This document shows, piece after piece, positions 15,367 to 28,558 of a stretch of DNA of 64,000 nucleotides (position 1 is the stretch's first letter; every line of letters begins with the position of its first letter). The stretch lies in the NCBI GenBank assembly GCA_034687125.1, contig JAQGBZ010000289.1:1-64000 (forward strand), given 5' to 3'. Position numbers and translations under genes: made by a program. Source of the DNA: Neelides folsomi (taxonomy: Eukaryota > Arthropoda > Collembola > Neelipleona > Neelidae). The notes beneath the pieces are model-generated. The model made no database searches. It was not told where the DNA came from and saw nothing but the letters and a program-made list of their open reading frames with translations.

Positions 15367-17676
15367 ATACTGCATATGCTCATATTACTTTCATAAATGA
15401 TCTTAAATATAATATAAATAATTGCAGTTGTTAATACAAATTAATAAGTAGAATTAGAATTTTTTGCAACTAAATGAAATTGAATAATTTAGGATAAAAA
15501 TAGGATTTTTCCTCAAAGGTGTGGAATTAAACAGGAGAAAATAAAAATTACAAATTTATTGAGACAAAGAAAATAAAAGAAGGAATAAAAATGACAAATG
15601 GGGGATGGAAATTTATTCAAACACTTGTGGGACAATTCATTGGTGGAGATCTTCTAGTTAGGAGCGGATCTTTATAAGCTGCTTAATCCCATTTAAATAT
15701 AATTAAATGTCATTATATGGGCTTTGACAAATCTCCCAATGTGTTTTCCCCTTCTCAATGTGTAGGAAAATAATTGTTAAATCGCGTCTCAGACTTTGGA
15801 TTTTTATTATTTCATTCGTCACATGTCAAACAAGTCTTAAATAAAACATTAAAATAATTAGAATTAACTAAAATTATATGAGATTATCCATTTATTATAT
15901 TGTTGCAATGATATGAGATTGGTAGTTTAATATAAATGAATTACCTTCATTGGCTGTTAATACTCATCTACTTGTATTGAATGAATTAACTTTTATGAAT
16001 TAATTTGTGAATAATTATTAAAAATCCTTGTGTGTATTTTGAATAGAAAGTGGTGTGTCTGGCTGATTGGGATTTTCCTTTGAACATCTTTAACTTTGAG
16101 TTTCCTTTGATTCATCTCCATTAAGTACACAGACTTATTTAATTTCCAATTAATTTAATACTTTTTATACTCTTCACTTTTAACAGCCTTACAAATAACA
16201 TTAGTCTAAAAACACATAACATTCAATATATGTCTGGTATTTAATACTACTAATCGTTAGTTTTATATAATCAAAATTAAACTGAGAGCAATTAGTCAAA
16301 CTTCACGTTCAAAATGTTTAAATGTAAAATGCTTTAAAATTAAAGTTAAAAGGGTTTGAAATTGGTTGGAAGTTAATTGAATTGACTGTAACAAATTGTT
16401 TGTTGGATTGGAGGATTCGACCAGACATTGAAACTTGAGTTTTGCATTCAGTGCGAAGGCGAAAAGCAATTTATTACAGGTATGATAATCACACCGCTTT
16501 TCTTTCCTCGATTAAAAATTGTTTAAAGCTTTGCCTTGTGAATTCCAAGGGAAGAACTGAAGAAGTTGAGCATTTAAGAAAAAGCAAAGTTTGAATATGT
16601 TTTTCCCATCCTTCTGAATCTTCCTTGCTCCTTGTTTCTTCGTTGGTGGATGAAAAAATCGTTCCTTTGACTTTGAGGTTAGCGAGGGGGAAAAAGAGCC
16701 TTTAAGGAGACCTTTGCCTTTTACATGTGTTTGAATTCTTTGAATGTGTCTGAGGTTCCAACAGCCATTTGCCTATTTTACGACCTCCACAAGAAATTGT
16801 TACAAAAAAGGGTTTAGAGCTTCTCACATACAAATCCAAGTCCACCGGTCCTATAATCCTATACAATGACAGTTTTACAAGTTAAGCTCCTCATTTCACT
16901 ACATATTGTCCAGTCAGTATTCCAGTTGGCACAAGAACTTTTTTCAAAGTAATTAAGTTAAATATTGTAGATATTTACATTTATACGTAGTTGAAGTTAA
17001 AGTATATTAAATTATAATTTAATTTGATTAAATCATTAAACCTATTAAACCATTATGATAAAGTTAAACAACCATTAAAGATTGTTTAAAAAGACTTTTA
17101 AAACTGGCATATTTGAGCTTAAGCCACAATGCCAATACCATTACTGGTATACAGATCAGTATTTAGTTGTACTGAAAGTGTCTAAAACCCCAAGGGCGCA
17201 GGATCAAACTATGTGTAACGCAAGAGTTAGTGTTGCGCTAACTTTAAGTTGTAACGTTTAATGAACAAAGAGTAAAATTAACGTGTAATGCATTCTTTAA
17301 ATATTTTACTTTTGACTAATGTGAAACTTAATATTACTCTTTCGTTAAAGAAAAGAGTTAAATCCTAGTTGGAGATTTTAATTCAGCTTAAATATCGCTA
17401 ATAATTGGGATTTTCTCAATATATGGATTGTTAATGTACTTAATATTGAGATAATCGAGGAATCTTCTGATGTAAGAACATAAAAAATCCCATTAGTCTC
17501 TTGTGTATTATTGTTAGTCCTTACTTTGTCATTCATTAAAGGACTGTCGTGTAAACATTAATTTAACACACATCAAATAAGGAGACATCCAGTACATTTA
17601 CAATGCTGATACTCAGTCTATCTTCAAATGGAAAAAATTAATAAGGAATGGCTACAATATTAATAATAAGCCATGA

Positions 17677-17708
17677 GAATTCCTATAAGGAATTCCTTAT
17701 AGGAATTC
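17677..17708. repeat. Perfect 32-bp palindrome
   Basis: The 32 bases are identical to their own reverse complement with no central spacer. Each half reads GAATTCCTATAAGGAA. The unit is built around GAATTCC and GGAATTC words, so it could also be read as short direct repeats of GGAATTCCTTATA. It lies in gene-free AT-rich DNA. Confidence 0.9.
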
Positions 17709-20700
17709 GTATAAGTATAAGATATAGGGAATCTCTTCTATTGGACCTGTCAGTTCCTTTGTAATTATCAGCCGAATGAGCTGCACGAGACGTTAATGAG
17801 CTGAGGCTTCATTCAGCTAATAAAATGACATTCATTGTTTTGACTTTAAGGAACGACGGTGAAAGTTTCCGTTCCTTTTAAGTCAATCAAGAAAAGAATT
17901 TTATTGGATACAATAAATTATTTTATGTTTTAAATATTTTAGATTTCTGATTAATCATATTGCCTTAAATTAAATAATAATTATATTGACAATGATGAAA
18001 ATGAAAATTGTTCATTAATAGCTTTGTATTTTTTATAATTTCCTTTTAATTCTTTTTTTTGAAACCTCATCTCAAGTTCCTCTGCTAAACAAAGAATTAA
18101 AAAAGTCCCGTTGGCCTTCCTTTTTAAATATCTCAATTTGCTTGGCGGATCTTCTTTCATGCATAAGTGGGTAATTAATCCATTCAAACCCGCAGTTTCA
18201 GAGCTAAATTCTTACGGATATTTCATAAATTATATTCTTGTCTTCTATGCCTTGAAAGAATACGAAAAGAGATGAAAATAAAGGCAAATAACTATTTATA
18301 CCTAAGTAGGTAAGTAAAGTAGTTATATTTATAGGATTTATAGGATATAAGAAGAGCTATGATAAAGGTAGCTTTATATTGTAATTTCATATGATGTGAA
18401 TTGGAAGCTCAGTCTGTTTGTATTGTAATAGCTGGGAGGGCCGAGCGTATAAAAATGCTAACGGGATGTTTTGTAAAGAAGAATGGGCTTCCAAATGTGA
18501 GATCCCCTTACAAACACACACTCCCTTAAGTGCAGAGATTCTATTTACTCCTTTTCACTTTTACTCTGCCTTTTTATGCAACTCGGCCCTTAACTTTCCC
18601 AGATACATCATCTGCACATATCAGCCCTTTAAACCCCTTAAGGGCTCTTCGTATTTAAAAATTCTTGATTTTACATCTATCGTTATCAGTTATCATTATA
18701 TAATATATATATTTCAGTATAAGCATATTTCTCCTCTTTATATGACTTTGCTCTGTAATTTGAGCATAAATATTAGATAATAAAATGTAACATACGTCTT
18801 TTTAGTTCAAAAGATTCAAATAAAAGCGGAGCAACAATTTTATGTTGGAGGATCAACAAGTGGGATTTTGGACCTTTATGAACTAATAGAACTGGAACTG
18901 AACACAGAAAACTTATATGAAACATTCAATACATTCGTGTACCTATGTACATTATGTTGTACTTTGTACACAAGAAAAGTTATATAGTACATTTGTAAGT
19001 TATACATAAATAGTAAGTCTACGATATATTATATTAGATATAACTTTAAATTCTATTACGAGAGAGATCAAAGCTTCGGAAGAGCAAACATGAAAATTTT
19101 TACGATAATGTGGTCTATTAAATTTTTACTCTCAGCCTGGATATCACCTCAGTATTTACAATCAGTTCCTGCAAAGATCAGAAGAATAAAAATGAGTTCC
19201 TGAAGAATAAAAAATCATAAATGAAATACAAAAGGAACAGTTTTATGTCTACGCGGCGATTTTGATTTTTTGCAAATTCATTTTTTGTTTCATTGATGAG
19301 GATGAAAGGGAAATGTGGGCAGAGAAATGAAGATGAAATGAAGAAATGACAATGTGGGGGCTTCCTTTATTTCTTTTCATTTGTGGGTTCGAAGAAGATC
19401 CTTTTTAAACCATTCCATACAACCGCAACTTTAAACTTACCTGTGTATAACATTAATACTTATAGTACTTAATATATAGCAAATCATTATATCATAAATA
19501 TCTTCGAGTTGTATCTGTATAATGTAACATATAATTTAATTGTATAGATAGTAAAGACTTATATAATAATAATAATACAGGAATTTAAAGTCGTATGGAT
19601 AAAGATAAGATTATAAGAATGAGATGTATAATCTAGAAGGCATAATATGTTCGAATAGGAGGAGGATGGTTGAATAATGAATGGAAGAAGGTTTGAGAAA
19701 AGGAAGTGTGTTATATAATGGGGGTTGGTAAGTAGGGCGAACATGAGTCACGAAATCCACGGCGGAGTGTGAAGTGGATTCGCGGATTAATATTCAAGAG
19801 ATAGCAAATGAGTGATCAAAGAAGGAGAACTTTCATTTCCCCCTTTAGTAGGTCACAATCACCTGAAGACCACCACATAGGAATTCCATTATATCACCAT
19901 TCTTTTTACATCTCCTATTACGTCTAATATTCCCCGCTCTTCTCTTCACCTACACACTTTTTTCATACATATCCATACATATATTGATCCATTGTGTGCA
20001 GATATACAATACTTCCATTAGGTCAACATTATACTTAATTATATTACCTGTGATTTTTTAATGCTTTACCTATAAGGAAGATTTGGAATGATAAAGATTT
20101 TTATTTAGGAATTAATAGATAAACCTCTTGGAATAAATATTCGAGCTTTACTGCTGTATTTATACAATATATCCGTATATCCGTATTGTACATAAATATA
20201 TTACATACATCAATACATCAATAAGAATTTAACAATATGTAATACTAAAATACACTTTTAACACTATCAGTAATTAATGTCGTTCTAATAGCAAAGAAAT
20301 ATTCATTTATTCATTCATAGGAAAAATCATCAATTGTTTTGGGGATTCATTTGGGTTCATTATGTCATTTTTGGAACTTTGTTATTAGAGATTTAGGAGT
20401 GTTATATAATGCTATACTTTTGTATTAGAGATGAAGTTACTAATATTACATACGCTACAAAGATTTCCGATATATGACAAATGCTTGAATTACATTCTGT
20501 ATACAAGTTGAATGTTTATCCCCACGTTGGAGTCTGTAGGATGTGAAATGTGTTTGTAGTAGAGGGATGATTTATACCCAAAATGGGAGAGTAGGTCAAT
20601 TGACTCTTGAAGCAACAATTCCTTATTTTTTATATCTCATTTCTTCTTCATACTTTCAGACTTTTACTCTCAAACTCCTCCAACTCTTACTTTCTATACT

Positions 20701-20724
20701 TCTACTTTAACTTTACTTTAATTG

Positions 20725-20758
20725 GACTTTAAATGTGAGTTAACTCACATTTAAAGTC
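20725..20758. repeat. Perfect 34-bp palindrome
   Basis: The 34 bases equal their own reverse complement. Each half reads GACTTTAAATGTGAGTT, meeting at a central GTTAAC. There is no spacer and no mismatch. It lies in gene-free DNA just after a run of CTTTAACTTTACTTTA-type repeats. Confidence 0.9.
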
Positions 20759-23700
20759 AGTGAAGTGTGTTAACAAAATAAGGAAAAACAACAGAATTAA
20801 ACCTAAACCCGCATTGAACGCATTTCCTAAAATCTTGCTTGAATTTATAATTTAGGTAGTTTTACGATAAGGTTAAAGATATTTGGTAAATTAATAAAAA
20901 TGAAATATTTTTATTAATTATTTTTATTGTGGACAATTTTTTGCGTTCTTCCGTAATCACCTGAGCTGGCAGTGGTAATGATAATGAGGAATCTCTCTTG
21001 GATTCTTCGTCTGAGGAAAGGAGGTCACGCGGCCAGGATTATGCAGATCGTTATGTGACCAGACCCCATTGTTGCATGAAAGTGAAAACCTACCGTTAAA
21101 AACAACCCTACCTCACTTACACTTACTCCTTTAATAACTATACATGAACAGATATGTAGGTAGATATAAATTCATTTACAGGTATAGCCTATACCTTCAT
21201 TTAATACTTGCTCTTCGTATAAAATACTTATAACGTTTAATGTTCATAAAATTTACATTATAAGTAATCTGAATATTTTTCTTACGGCCAAATCCGCGTT
21301 AATTTTTAAAAAGTTTAAAAACGAGCATTTATACAAAAGCAAAATGTTTACAATTCTTTGTTTTGGGCTTAATAAAACTTATAGAATGTTAAATGAATAA
21401 TGAATAATATGTTAAATGAATGTAATACTTACTAGCGGGTCTCACATAAACATCACATACATAAATACATACAGGTAGTATATGGTGTATATGGAGTATT
21501 TGTAGTATATGGAAAAAGTATAAGTATGTAAAGTGTTTAGTTTAAGATTCAGCATTGGCATTTGAATGAGCAAAAGAGAAATGCATTAATGAAGTGCATA
21601 ATAAGTGTAATGACAAAGCATGGAGATCCACTCGTGAGATTCAATGGAGATTCTTCAATGGAGATCTCCATGCATTAAGAGAACGCTTAAATGAATTCCA
21701 TGCCTCAGTTTTTCCCGTGCGTCCTAAATTCATAAATAGGGTTAAGAACGTCACTCGAGAGAGATTCAAGTTTACTGGCTCTTAACCTCAATTACTTAAT
21801 TTATTTATTAATTCTAACTTTTAACTGCTTTTAGTATTTTTAATGTTGCTTTGTTCAAGTTTATTCAAAATTTCTGACTAAAGTACATTCGAATACAATT
21901 AGTAGCTATTTTTACCAATTGTTTCGTACATTACTTAAATAAATTAGATTAACTTTAACGAGATAGATTAACTGTATTCATTGTCTTCTTCATTTTAGCA
22001 TTATTGTCCCAAATTGAATGTTCGGGAATTGAATGTTAGCGTGTTGAGGTAAAAATTGTAATTGAGAAGAACAAATTAGGTGTAATTTGTCAAAGTACCG
22101 GCTTTTAATTTTATTAAAAAGAGAACCAGCTTTCAATATTTCCTGCTTTGGAAGCGTTTGGGTGGATAAAAAAAGTCATTCATTTCCCTGTCAAAAATCT
22201 CCCCGCGTGAGAGATCCATCACACTCTGTCTCTCGCTCAAGAGAGAGATGGTGAAATTTATATTCTGTTTTATGACAATTCAATTATTTAATTTTATTGC
22301 ATAATCCGCAAGTTCGTGCTCCACATTTACGCATTTCAATTTGACCCGAACACACTCAAATAGAGGAAATGTATAGAAAAGAATTAAGGTGAATACACAC
22401 GTAATGAATCACTTTTGTCACTTTACACACATTTTAAAGTTTTAACAAATGGTCAATATTTCACTTAAATGTTAGCTCAGTTTCATTCAATTCATTCAAC
22501 TTCAATTTATACTTCAATTCCCATTCAATTTCTATTCAATTTCCTCCTTCTGTACTTAAATGACCAACATTACAGTCAATTACTTTTGAGCCATTAACAA
22601 TGCTAAAGCTTTAATTAATATTTAAACATAATTACTATTTAAATATACGTTAATCATTAATTAAATACCTTTTAAACAAATGCCTTAAACGGTATAATAT
22701 TGCTATATTGTAATATGCAAAATATTCCCCTTAATGAATTTATATGCAATTTTTCAATTTAGGCTAAGTCAATAGAAGTCAACTTGTAAAGATGCATACA
22801 AATACAGTAATTGCGTTAGATAATTTCACAGGTAATGGAGATTATGTTTAATAAAGGTTTTCCTATTTCTTACGAAGGTTGTCGTTTGTGGGCGTTTGGA
22901 AATATTTGCACGAGGGAAATTGTAGGAGGAGTTTGACCAAATAATCCGACAATTGGCGGATATTCCATTTCCTAATCATCCAAGAAAATAAACAAAGATG
23001 ATACGCATTTTTAACTTGTAACGTCTTTAAGCTTTAATTACTTAAATTAAATATTCTAATTACCTTTGATTATTTTATTTTGGCTGTTAATATTTAAGTA
23101 AAATAATATATGTGATTTAAAGTAGTGTAAGTTAAGAAATGTAAAGTTAAGTTAAGCATTAAATGAATTTTAGAGATTAATTGGAGTTTGTAGCATTTGT
23201 AGTTTTAGAATTATCGGAGTGACAAACTGCGGTGATTTTAATCTCAACTACTTCCTTCCCTCAGTTCCTTCCTTTTGCTCATCCCTCATTCAAACACCTT
23301 TGCCCGTCTCCGGTACGGCAATCAGTTTTGTATCTAGAGTCTCCGGCTCACTTAATTTATTTAAATCAGTCACATTTTATCTCTTAAACAAACTTCCTCA
23401 GTGAATAACTTTTGATAAAACGCACACTCGCACTTGTGTAATCAATTAAATGAAAAAAGCTTTAAATAAAAATACACAACTAAACTATTATTTGGATCCA
23501 TTAAAAAATAATCGTTTGTAAGGACAAAAACCTCATAGGACCAATTAAATACTTGCTATTTGGATTATGATATTGAACATTTCTGAAATGATCCAAGTTG
23601 TTTCCTTCAACACTTGTCCTTCGCATCCTTCCGATAGTTAAAATAGAAGGACTTTTGCATTTTTACCACACTTGAACTCTGATGGGAAGTTTAAAAGGAA

Positions 23701-24223
23701 TTCCTTCATTCTTTCCCATCCTTATTCGAAAGCCATTTAAAACTCATTTAGACTTCCATCCAATAATTTTATTAATAAAAACCACAACAAAAAAGATCGC
23801 TGAAATTATATAATTTTACAAAATATGAAAGAACTTTGCGATTAGATTAAAGCAACATGAATAAATACATACAGAATGAGATCTAATTTCCAAAATTCGA
23901 CGTAATTAATTTTAATTTTACATACGGTCGAATTTTTCATCTTTTTATCAAATGTCCATCGAACATGCGAATCGTCTCAAAACATCCACCCCTAATGTGG
24001 AAAACAAAGAAAGAACCATTTTATATTCAATTCATGAATCGAGTTATCAAATTCGGAACAAGCGAATAACAAGAGTCATTGAATGTATAATTAATAAAGG
24101 AGATCTACCAAATTATTCACTTGACCATGTCCAACAAAATTTTAATCGTTTGCAAATGAAGGAATTATTTAATTCTATAATACAGATATTGTAATATACG
24201 ATATCGTATAATAGCACAGTGAA

Positions 24224-24241
24224 GAGTACGAGTACGAGTAC
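24224..24241. repeat. (GAGTAC)3 hexanucleotide repeat
   Basis: Three exact copies of GAGTAC in AT-rich spacer, with no coding context. Confidence 0.8.
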
Positions 24242-25374
24242 ATAGGATATATCATATATGTGCAATGTGCATATATGTAAATATACGAATGAATTTGAAT
24301 TGAAAATACAAAGTATTTGTGTGGGAAGCTCAAATATCAAACACAATTGATCCGAATTATAAATGGGTAAATGGGGAGATAAACGTGGGCCCTTCATTGC
24401 CTCATACGTTGATTATTCCCCGTTTGATTGACGATTATAAAAGAAGAGATTTTAATCTCCCCATTCCTAACGACCCGTTTAATCGACATGGATTCAAATA
24501 TTCATCAAAGACAACAACCGTCGTCCACACAAATCCGCTTTTGACTCATTCAATAATTGCGAACAATTGAATTTATATTTTGCCAACATGCAAATTCCCC
24601 AAGGCCACTTTTCCTATGTATTCCGATTGGCTTAATTCTCAAAATCACTTTCTTGACTTTTACCTTTTAATTGTAAGTAAAATTGAGTATATACAATAGT
24701 GTACAATATAAAAATATAATTTTGTTTAAAAATTTGCAAATACTGATTACTCGGTAATTAATTAACTATCAGAATAAATATTCTGATAATATTCTAAATA
24801 AATATTCTAAATTAATATTAATATTACAATTTTTACAATACCAAATATTCCAGATCTTAAGTTAAAAATGTTTTATATAAAAAGTAGTAAAGTAGTCGAA
24901 TGGGAAGATTAAGAGCTCAAATGGAAATGTTGAAATCTACTTATGAAGAATTGAAGAGTCGGTGAAGTATGAAGATGAAGCAATTCCTTTTATTCTCCTT
25001 CAATTCCCATTTTTACCGCCCATTTAATAAATGAAAGAAACGAGATCTTCCTCAAAAGATCCAATAGATAAAAAAGAGTAAAGTATAGAATTTATCATAT
25101 AATATAATGTGAAGTATATGAAAGGATTGTGAAGGATGACAATCATGAAGGTTATTATGAGAATATGCAAAGTGGCGGTGACCGTGTCGGGGAGAAAAAC
25201 GGATTTTTCCATCCACTCGACTTTGCTCGGTCCGCCATATGAAGTGAAAGGGAAATGTTTCTGCTAATCCTCTAAAACCCCCACAGGTAGACTTACCCAT
25301 GATAAATTGAACCTTTTAAAACCATTTGTTGTAAAAATATCCACACTTTTTACTTTTTCGGACCGCCGAGTTTT

Positions 25375-25468
25375 CCCATAACATTCCCATACATTGCCAT
25401 ACACTCCCATACATTCACATACATCCCCATACATTTCCATACACTCCCATACATTCACATACATTTCC
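25375..25468. repeat. 10-bp minisatellite (CCCATACATT type)
   Basis: About nine and a half copies of a 10-base unit, roughly TCCCATACAT, with one or two substitutions per copy, mostly at the first and last bases of the unit. On the minus strand it gives an open frame of repeated M-Y-V/G-x-W/C-E words at 25264-25476. A period of 10 shifts the reading frame at each copy, so that frame is a by-product of the repeat and not a gene. Confidence 0.85.
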
Positions 25469-27580
25469 TTATTCATCCATCATATACCTATTTCAATGTC
25501 CAGTTCTAAGTGGATTTTATATGTAGATCTAAGCGTAAGGATTTATATTCATCAATTCATCATATAAGTATGAATTGATCCTATATGGATTCATATATCA
25601 TTTGGGATTTTGAATCATACAGGTAAGATCATACAAGTGGGTTTTAGCTCACAATGGGATTTTATATGGTGTAACCAATATTGTATACACATACCTATAC
25701 ATAAATGTATGGTATATGGTATGTATTTATATAGTGAATTTGCGAGGTAATATTTACTCTCATCCGCTCCTGTGGAAAGGAGTAAAAATCCTGACATGTA
25801 TCTGGATATTGAGAAGGGGAAAAAGTGGTTTGACCGGCCCTCTCCGCCCAAAGTCCCACCAAACTCCACATGCGGCTCAATAGAAGCCGACAATTCCCAT
25901 CAGACTCCTTTCAATCCCAACATGAGCTAAAAATATGACATTTTTAAGATTTGTTAATCAAACCCTTCATCATAGATATTTGGAAGTCGATTAATCCACG
26001 GAACGTTCATTGAATATCCTAAATAAAATAATTGTATAAATCATATTTTAAATATTGTTCAACTGTTTAACATAAAGAATGTAAATAGAGAAAATGGAGA
26101 GCAACTTAGAAAGAAAAAACTGAATGGGAAAACTCCATTCAATTCCTTTCCCATTGATTTGGATTTGGTTGTTCAAAGGTGATTGGGAAATGTTCTTGTC
26201 CGGCTATGAGTCTTTTCAGACGCCCGGCCTTTCACGGCCTTTTCCTCTTTCATTCCGCCTTAGTCTTCAGAGGAGACTCGAGAAGGACTATAAATGATAT
26301 ATATGAGACCTTCAACTCCATATAAAATTTAATGATTGTAAAACTCTATATTATTTAGGTACTAATTAAATGACAAAAATTACTGGTTGGACCTTAAAAA
26401 TATTTTTACAAAGCAGACACTTCTCAGAATATATTGTGTATGCATATATTAGGTTAACAACCTTATGAATTTAACAAACTGACTATGAATTTAATATTAC
26501 TTTAATCATAATTGATATAAAAAATATATATTATTAGAAGAAATTACTTGCCGCTCCAAATTTGAACTATCGCCGTTTTTAGTCCAAATCCGCAAAATTG
26601 GAAAAAGAATTAAGGAAATTCAAAAAGCCCAATTAACAAATGTTGATTAATCTTTGAAAAGTTGGGAGATTTTAAATTAAAAATTATTTTTAGATCAACG
26701 GAAAATGCCGAATCCGAATAAACTTAACTTTCTATGAACAATTTTTATTCATTATATCATTAGCATCGACTTGGATTTTAAATAAGAATGAGCAAATAGA
26801 AAAGCATGAGGATTAATATTTAATTAAAACTCGCTTAACTTTTTATAAAATAAGGAGCTATGGAGCTATATAAGGAGCTATATAAGAATTAAGTAAATCA
26901 ATAATGGAGAATTTTAATAAAATGAACTTTCTTATACCAATAATCTCAATTAACGGTAGTATTAATATTATTTAAAATGGGTAATAATCTTCTCTTCTAA
27001 TTTAACGTCGTTTACTATAATTTTAAAAATCCATGTTATAAATTCTTATTCAAGTAAAATAATAATTCTTCAGATGGTTGTGTCGTTAAATATACAAGCT
27101 TTGTATGTTTAAATATATGAAGATCATAGAAAGTCTTAATAAATGTGTAATTGAGTATCTGGACGTTAAAAATTGTTCTTATTCTTCTGAAGAGAAAGAG
27201 CGAAGTAATGTGATCTATGAACGGGGCGGTTATCCAGGTGTGACTAACGAGAAAGAACCGAACATTATTTTTCTGTAAAAAAGAAGGAAACCACAATCAC
27301 ACCCTTTCACAGCTCACCTTTAACACCATCAATCCGACTTTTTTACACCTACATTCAAACTTCCGCTCCGAGTAATGTGAGAAAGGAAAAATTGGAAAAG
27401 AAGTTCATAAGCTCCTTTACTCCTCCAAAACACGTTTCTTTTACAACCACACACCGACATTTATTTTTCTTAAAACACATGTGGACCGATTAATAATCAA
27501 AATCACTTCCATTTATCCTCCAGTTGAACTTTGAAATAAACTATTAAAATTTAATGGTAGTTAACTATATAGCTATTTAA

Positions 27581-27616
27581 CAAACTAACAATTAACAAAC
27601 TTTAATTGTTAGTTTG
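27581..27616. repeat. 15-bp perfect hairpin
   Basis: CAAACTAACAATTAA at 27581-27595 pairs exactly with TTAATTGTTAGTTTG at 27602-27616 around a 6-base loop. Further AATTAACAA and TTGTTAATT words follow. It is AT-rich and its function is unknown. Confidence 0.75.
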
Positions 27617-28132
27617 ATTGTTAATTTAATTATTAATTTAATCGAACAAAAGACTAATTTTAGATAATTAACAATTTTTAACCAACATTTACAAGTTTAA
27701 AGAACCCTTTAAAGAATAATACAGTATTTATACTGACGACAAACGAGGAGTAATTCGAAATGTAAATACTTCAACACAATGACATTCATTGAGACAATAA
27801 AGAATGAATAAAAAGGGAAACGAGGGTTGTTTAGAACTAAATGGCACACTTGGTTTATTGTAAAACTCCCATTGAGTGGAGAGATTAGACATGTGGATTG
27901 TAATTCAATTTAATTACTCGCTTGACACTTCTAATGAATTTGAAAAAACAGTAGGGATGGAACTGGTTCCAGTACATTTACATAGGAAACTACAATATAA
28001 TTGTATAACATACATATCTACCATATTACCATACATTGTGAATATTTCCATTTTAAATTCAAAACATATAAAATAGTATTACATTACATATCCAATGGTT
28101 TGATTACCTTTATAAAAGTAAGCATAATATGA

Positions 28133-28558
28133 CATACCGCTTTGGCTTGAAAGTTAGACGGTGCTTAAAAGATAGCGGGGGTTCATTGTGAGATTTTAAA
28201 TGATAGCCGGGTCTCAAAAGTTAGCCGGGTCAAACAAACATTTTCCTATACTATGTTGGTATAAATACTTGCAGTATAGGGAAATGCTTGTTTGGCCAGA
28301 GTAATTTATCACAGGTGTAATGAAAATGAATGTTTTAGCTGTGAACACACATCTAAAACATTCAATATTAATCGAGACAAGTAAGAAAACGGAAGAAAGG
28401 CTATATTAATGAATGTAATATCATAAAAGTTTTCAACAAAAGTTGAACTATTTTAAGATAGCCGGTGCTTAAAAGATAGCCGGGTTCGATAGATAGCCGG
28501 GGGTAGGACCTGATTTTTTAAAAGATAGTCGAAAGATATTTCGAGCCAATGCGGTATG
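28133..28558. mobile_element. Composite foldback element with GATAGCCGGG motifs
   Basis: The ends form an inverted repeat. The left end reads CATACCGCTTTGGCTTGAAA and the right end, reverse complemented, reads CATACCGCATTGGCTCGAAA. If the true border is the TA inside this match, the element is 28137-28554 with a TA duplication as in Tc1/mariner elements; this is inferred. Inside are about seven copies of a motif close to GATAGCCGGG, all in the same direction, three or four at each side. Two separate hairpins lie between them: 28234-28252 with 28273-28294, and 28326-28343 with 28348-28364. No protein is encoded. The clustered motifs resemble subterminal transposase-binding repeats. The family is not recognised. 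Confidence 0.7.

Larger units (their letters stand above)
11964..28132. other. AT-rich gene-free stretch
   Basis: I find no supported gene. GC-richer blocks with longer open frames occur near 12220-12760, 16400-16860, 21000-21080, 22190-22250 and 26190-26290. The longest (12226-12507 and 18418-18780, plus strand) match no family I recognise and lack convincing splice or start context. The stretch near 22217-22248 is rich in GAGAG and CTCTC words and can fold on itself. Palindromes and tandem repeats in this interval are listed separately. Confidence 0.6.

Noticed and set aside
18418-18780. 120-codon open frame on the plus strand
   Set aside because: Its composition follows the local AT content, there is no domain or splice context, and nothing is recognisable.
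25264-25476. Minus-strand open frame of repeated M-Y-G-x-W-E words
   Set aside because: It is a by-product of the 10-bp minisatellite, not a conserved protein.
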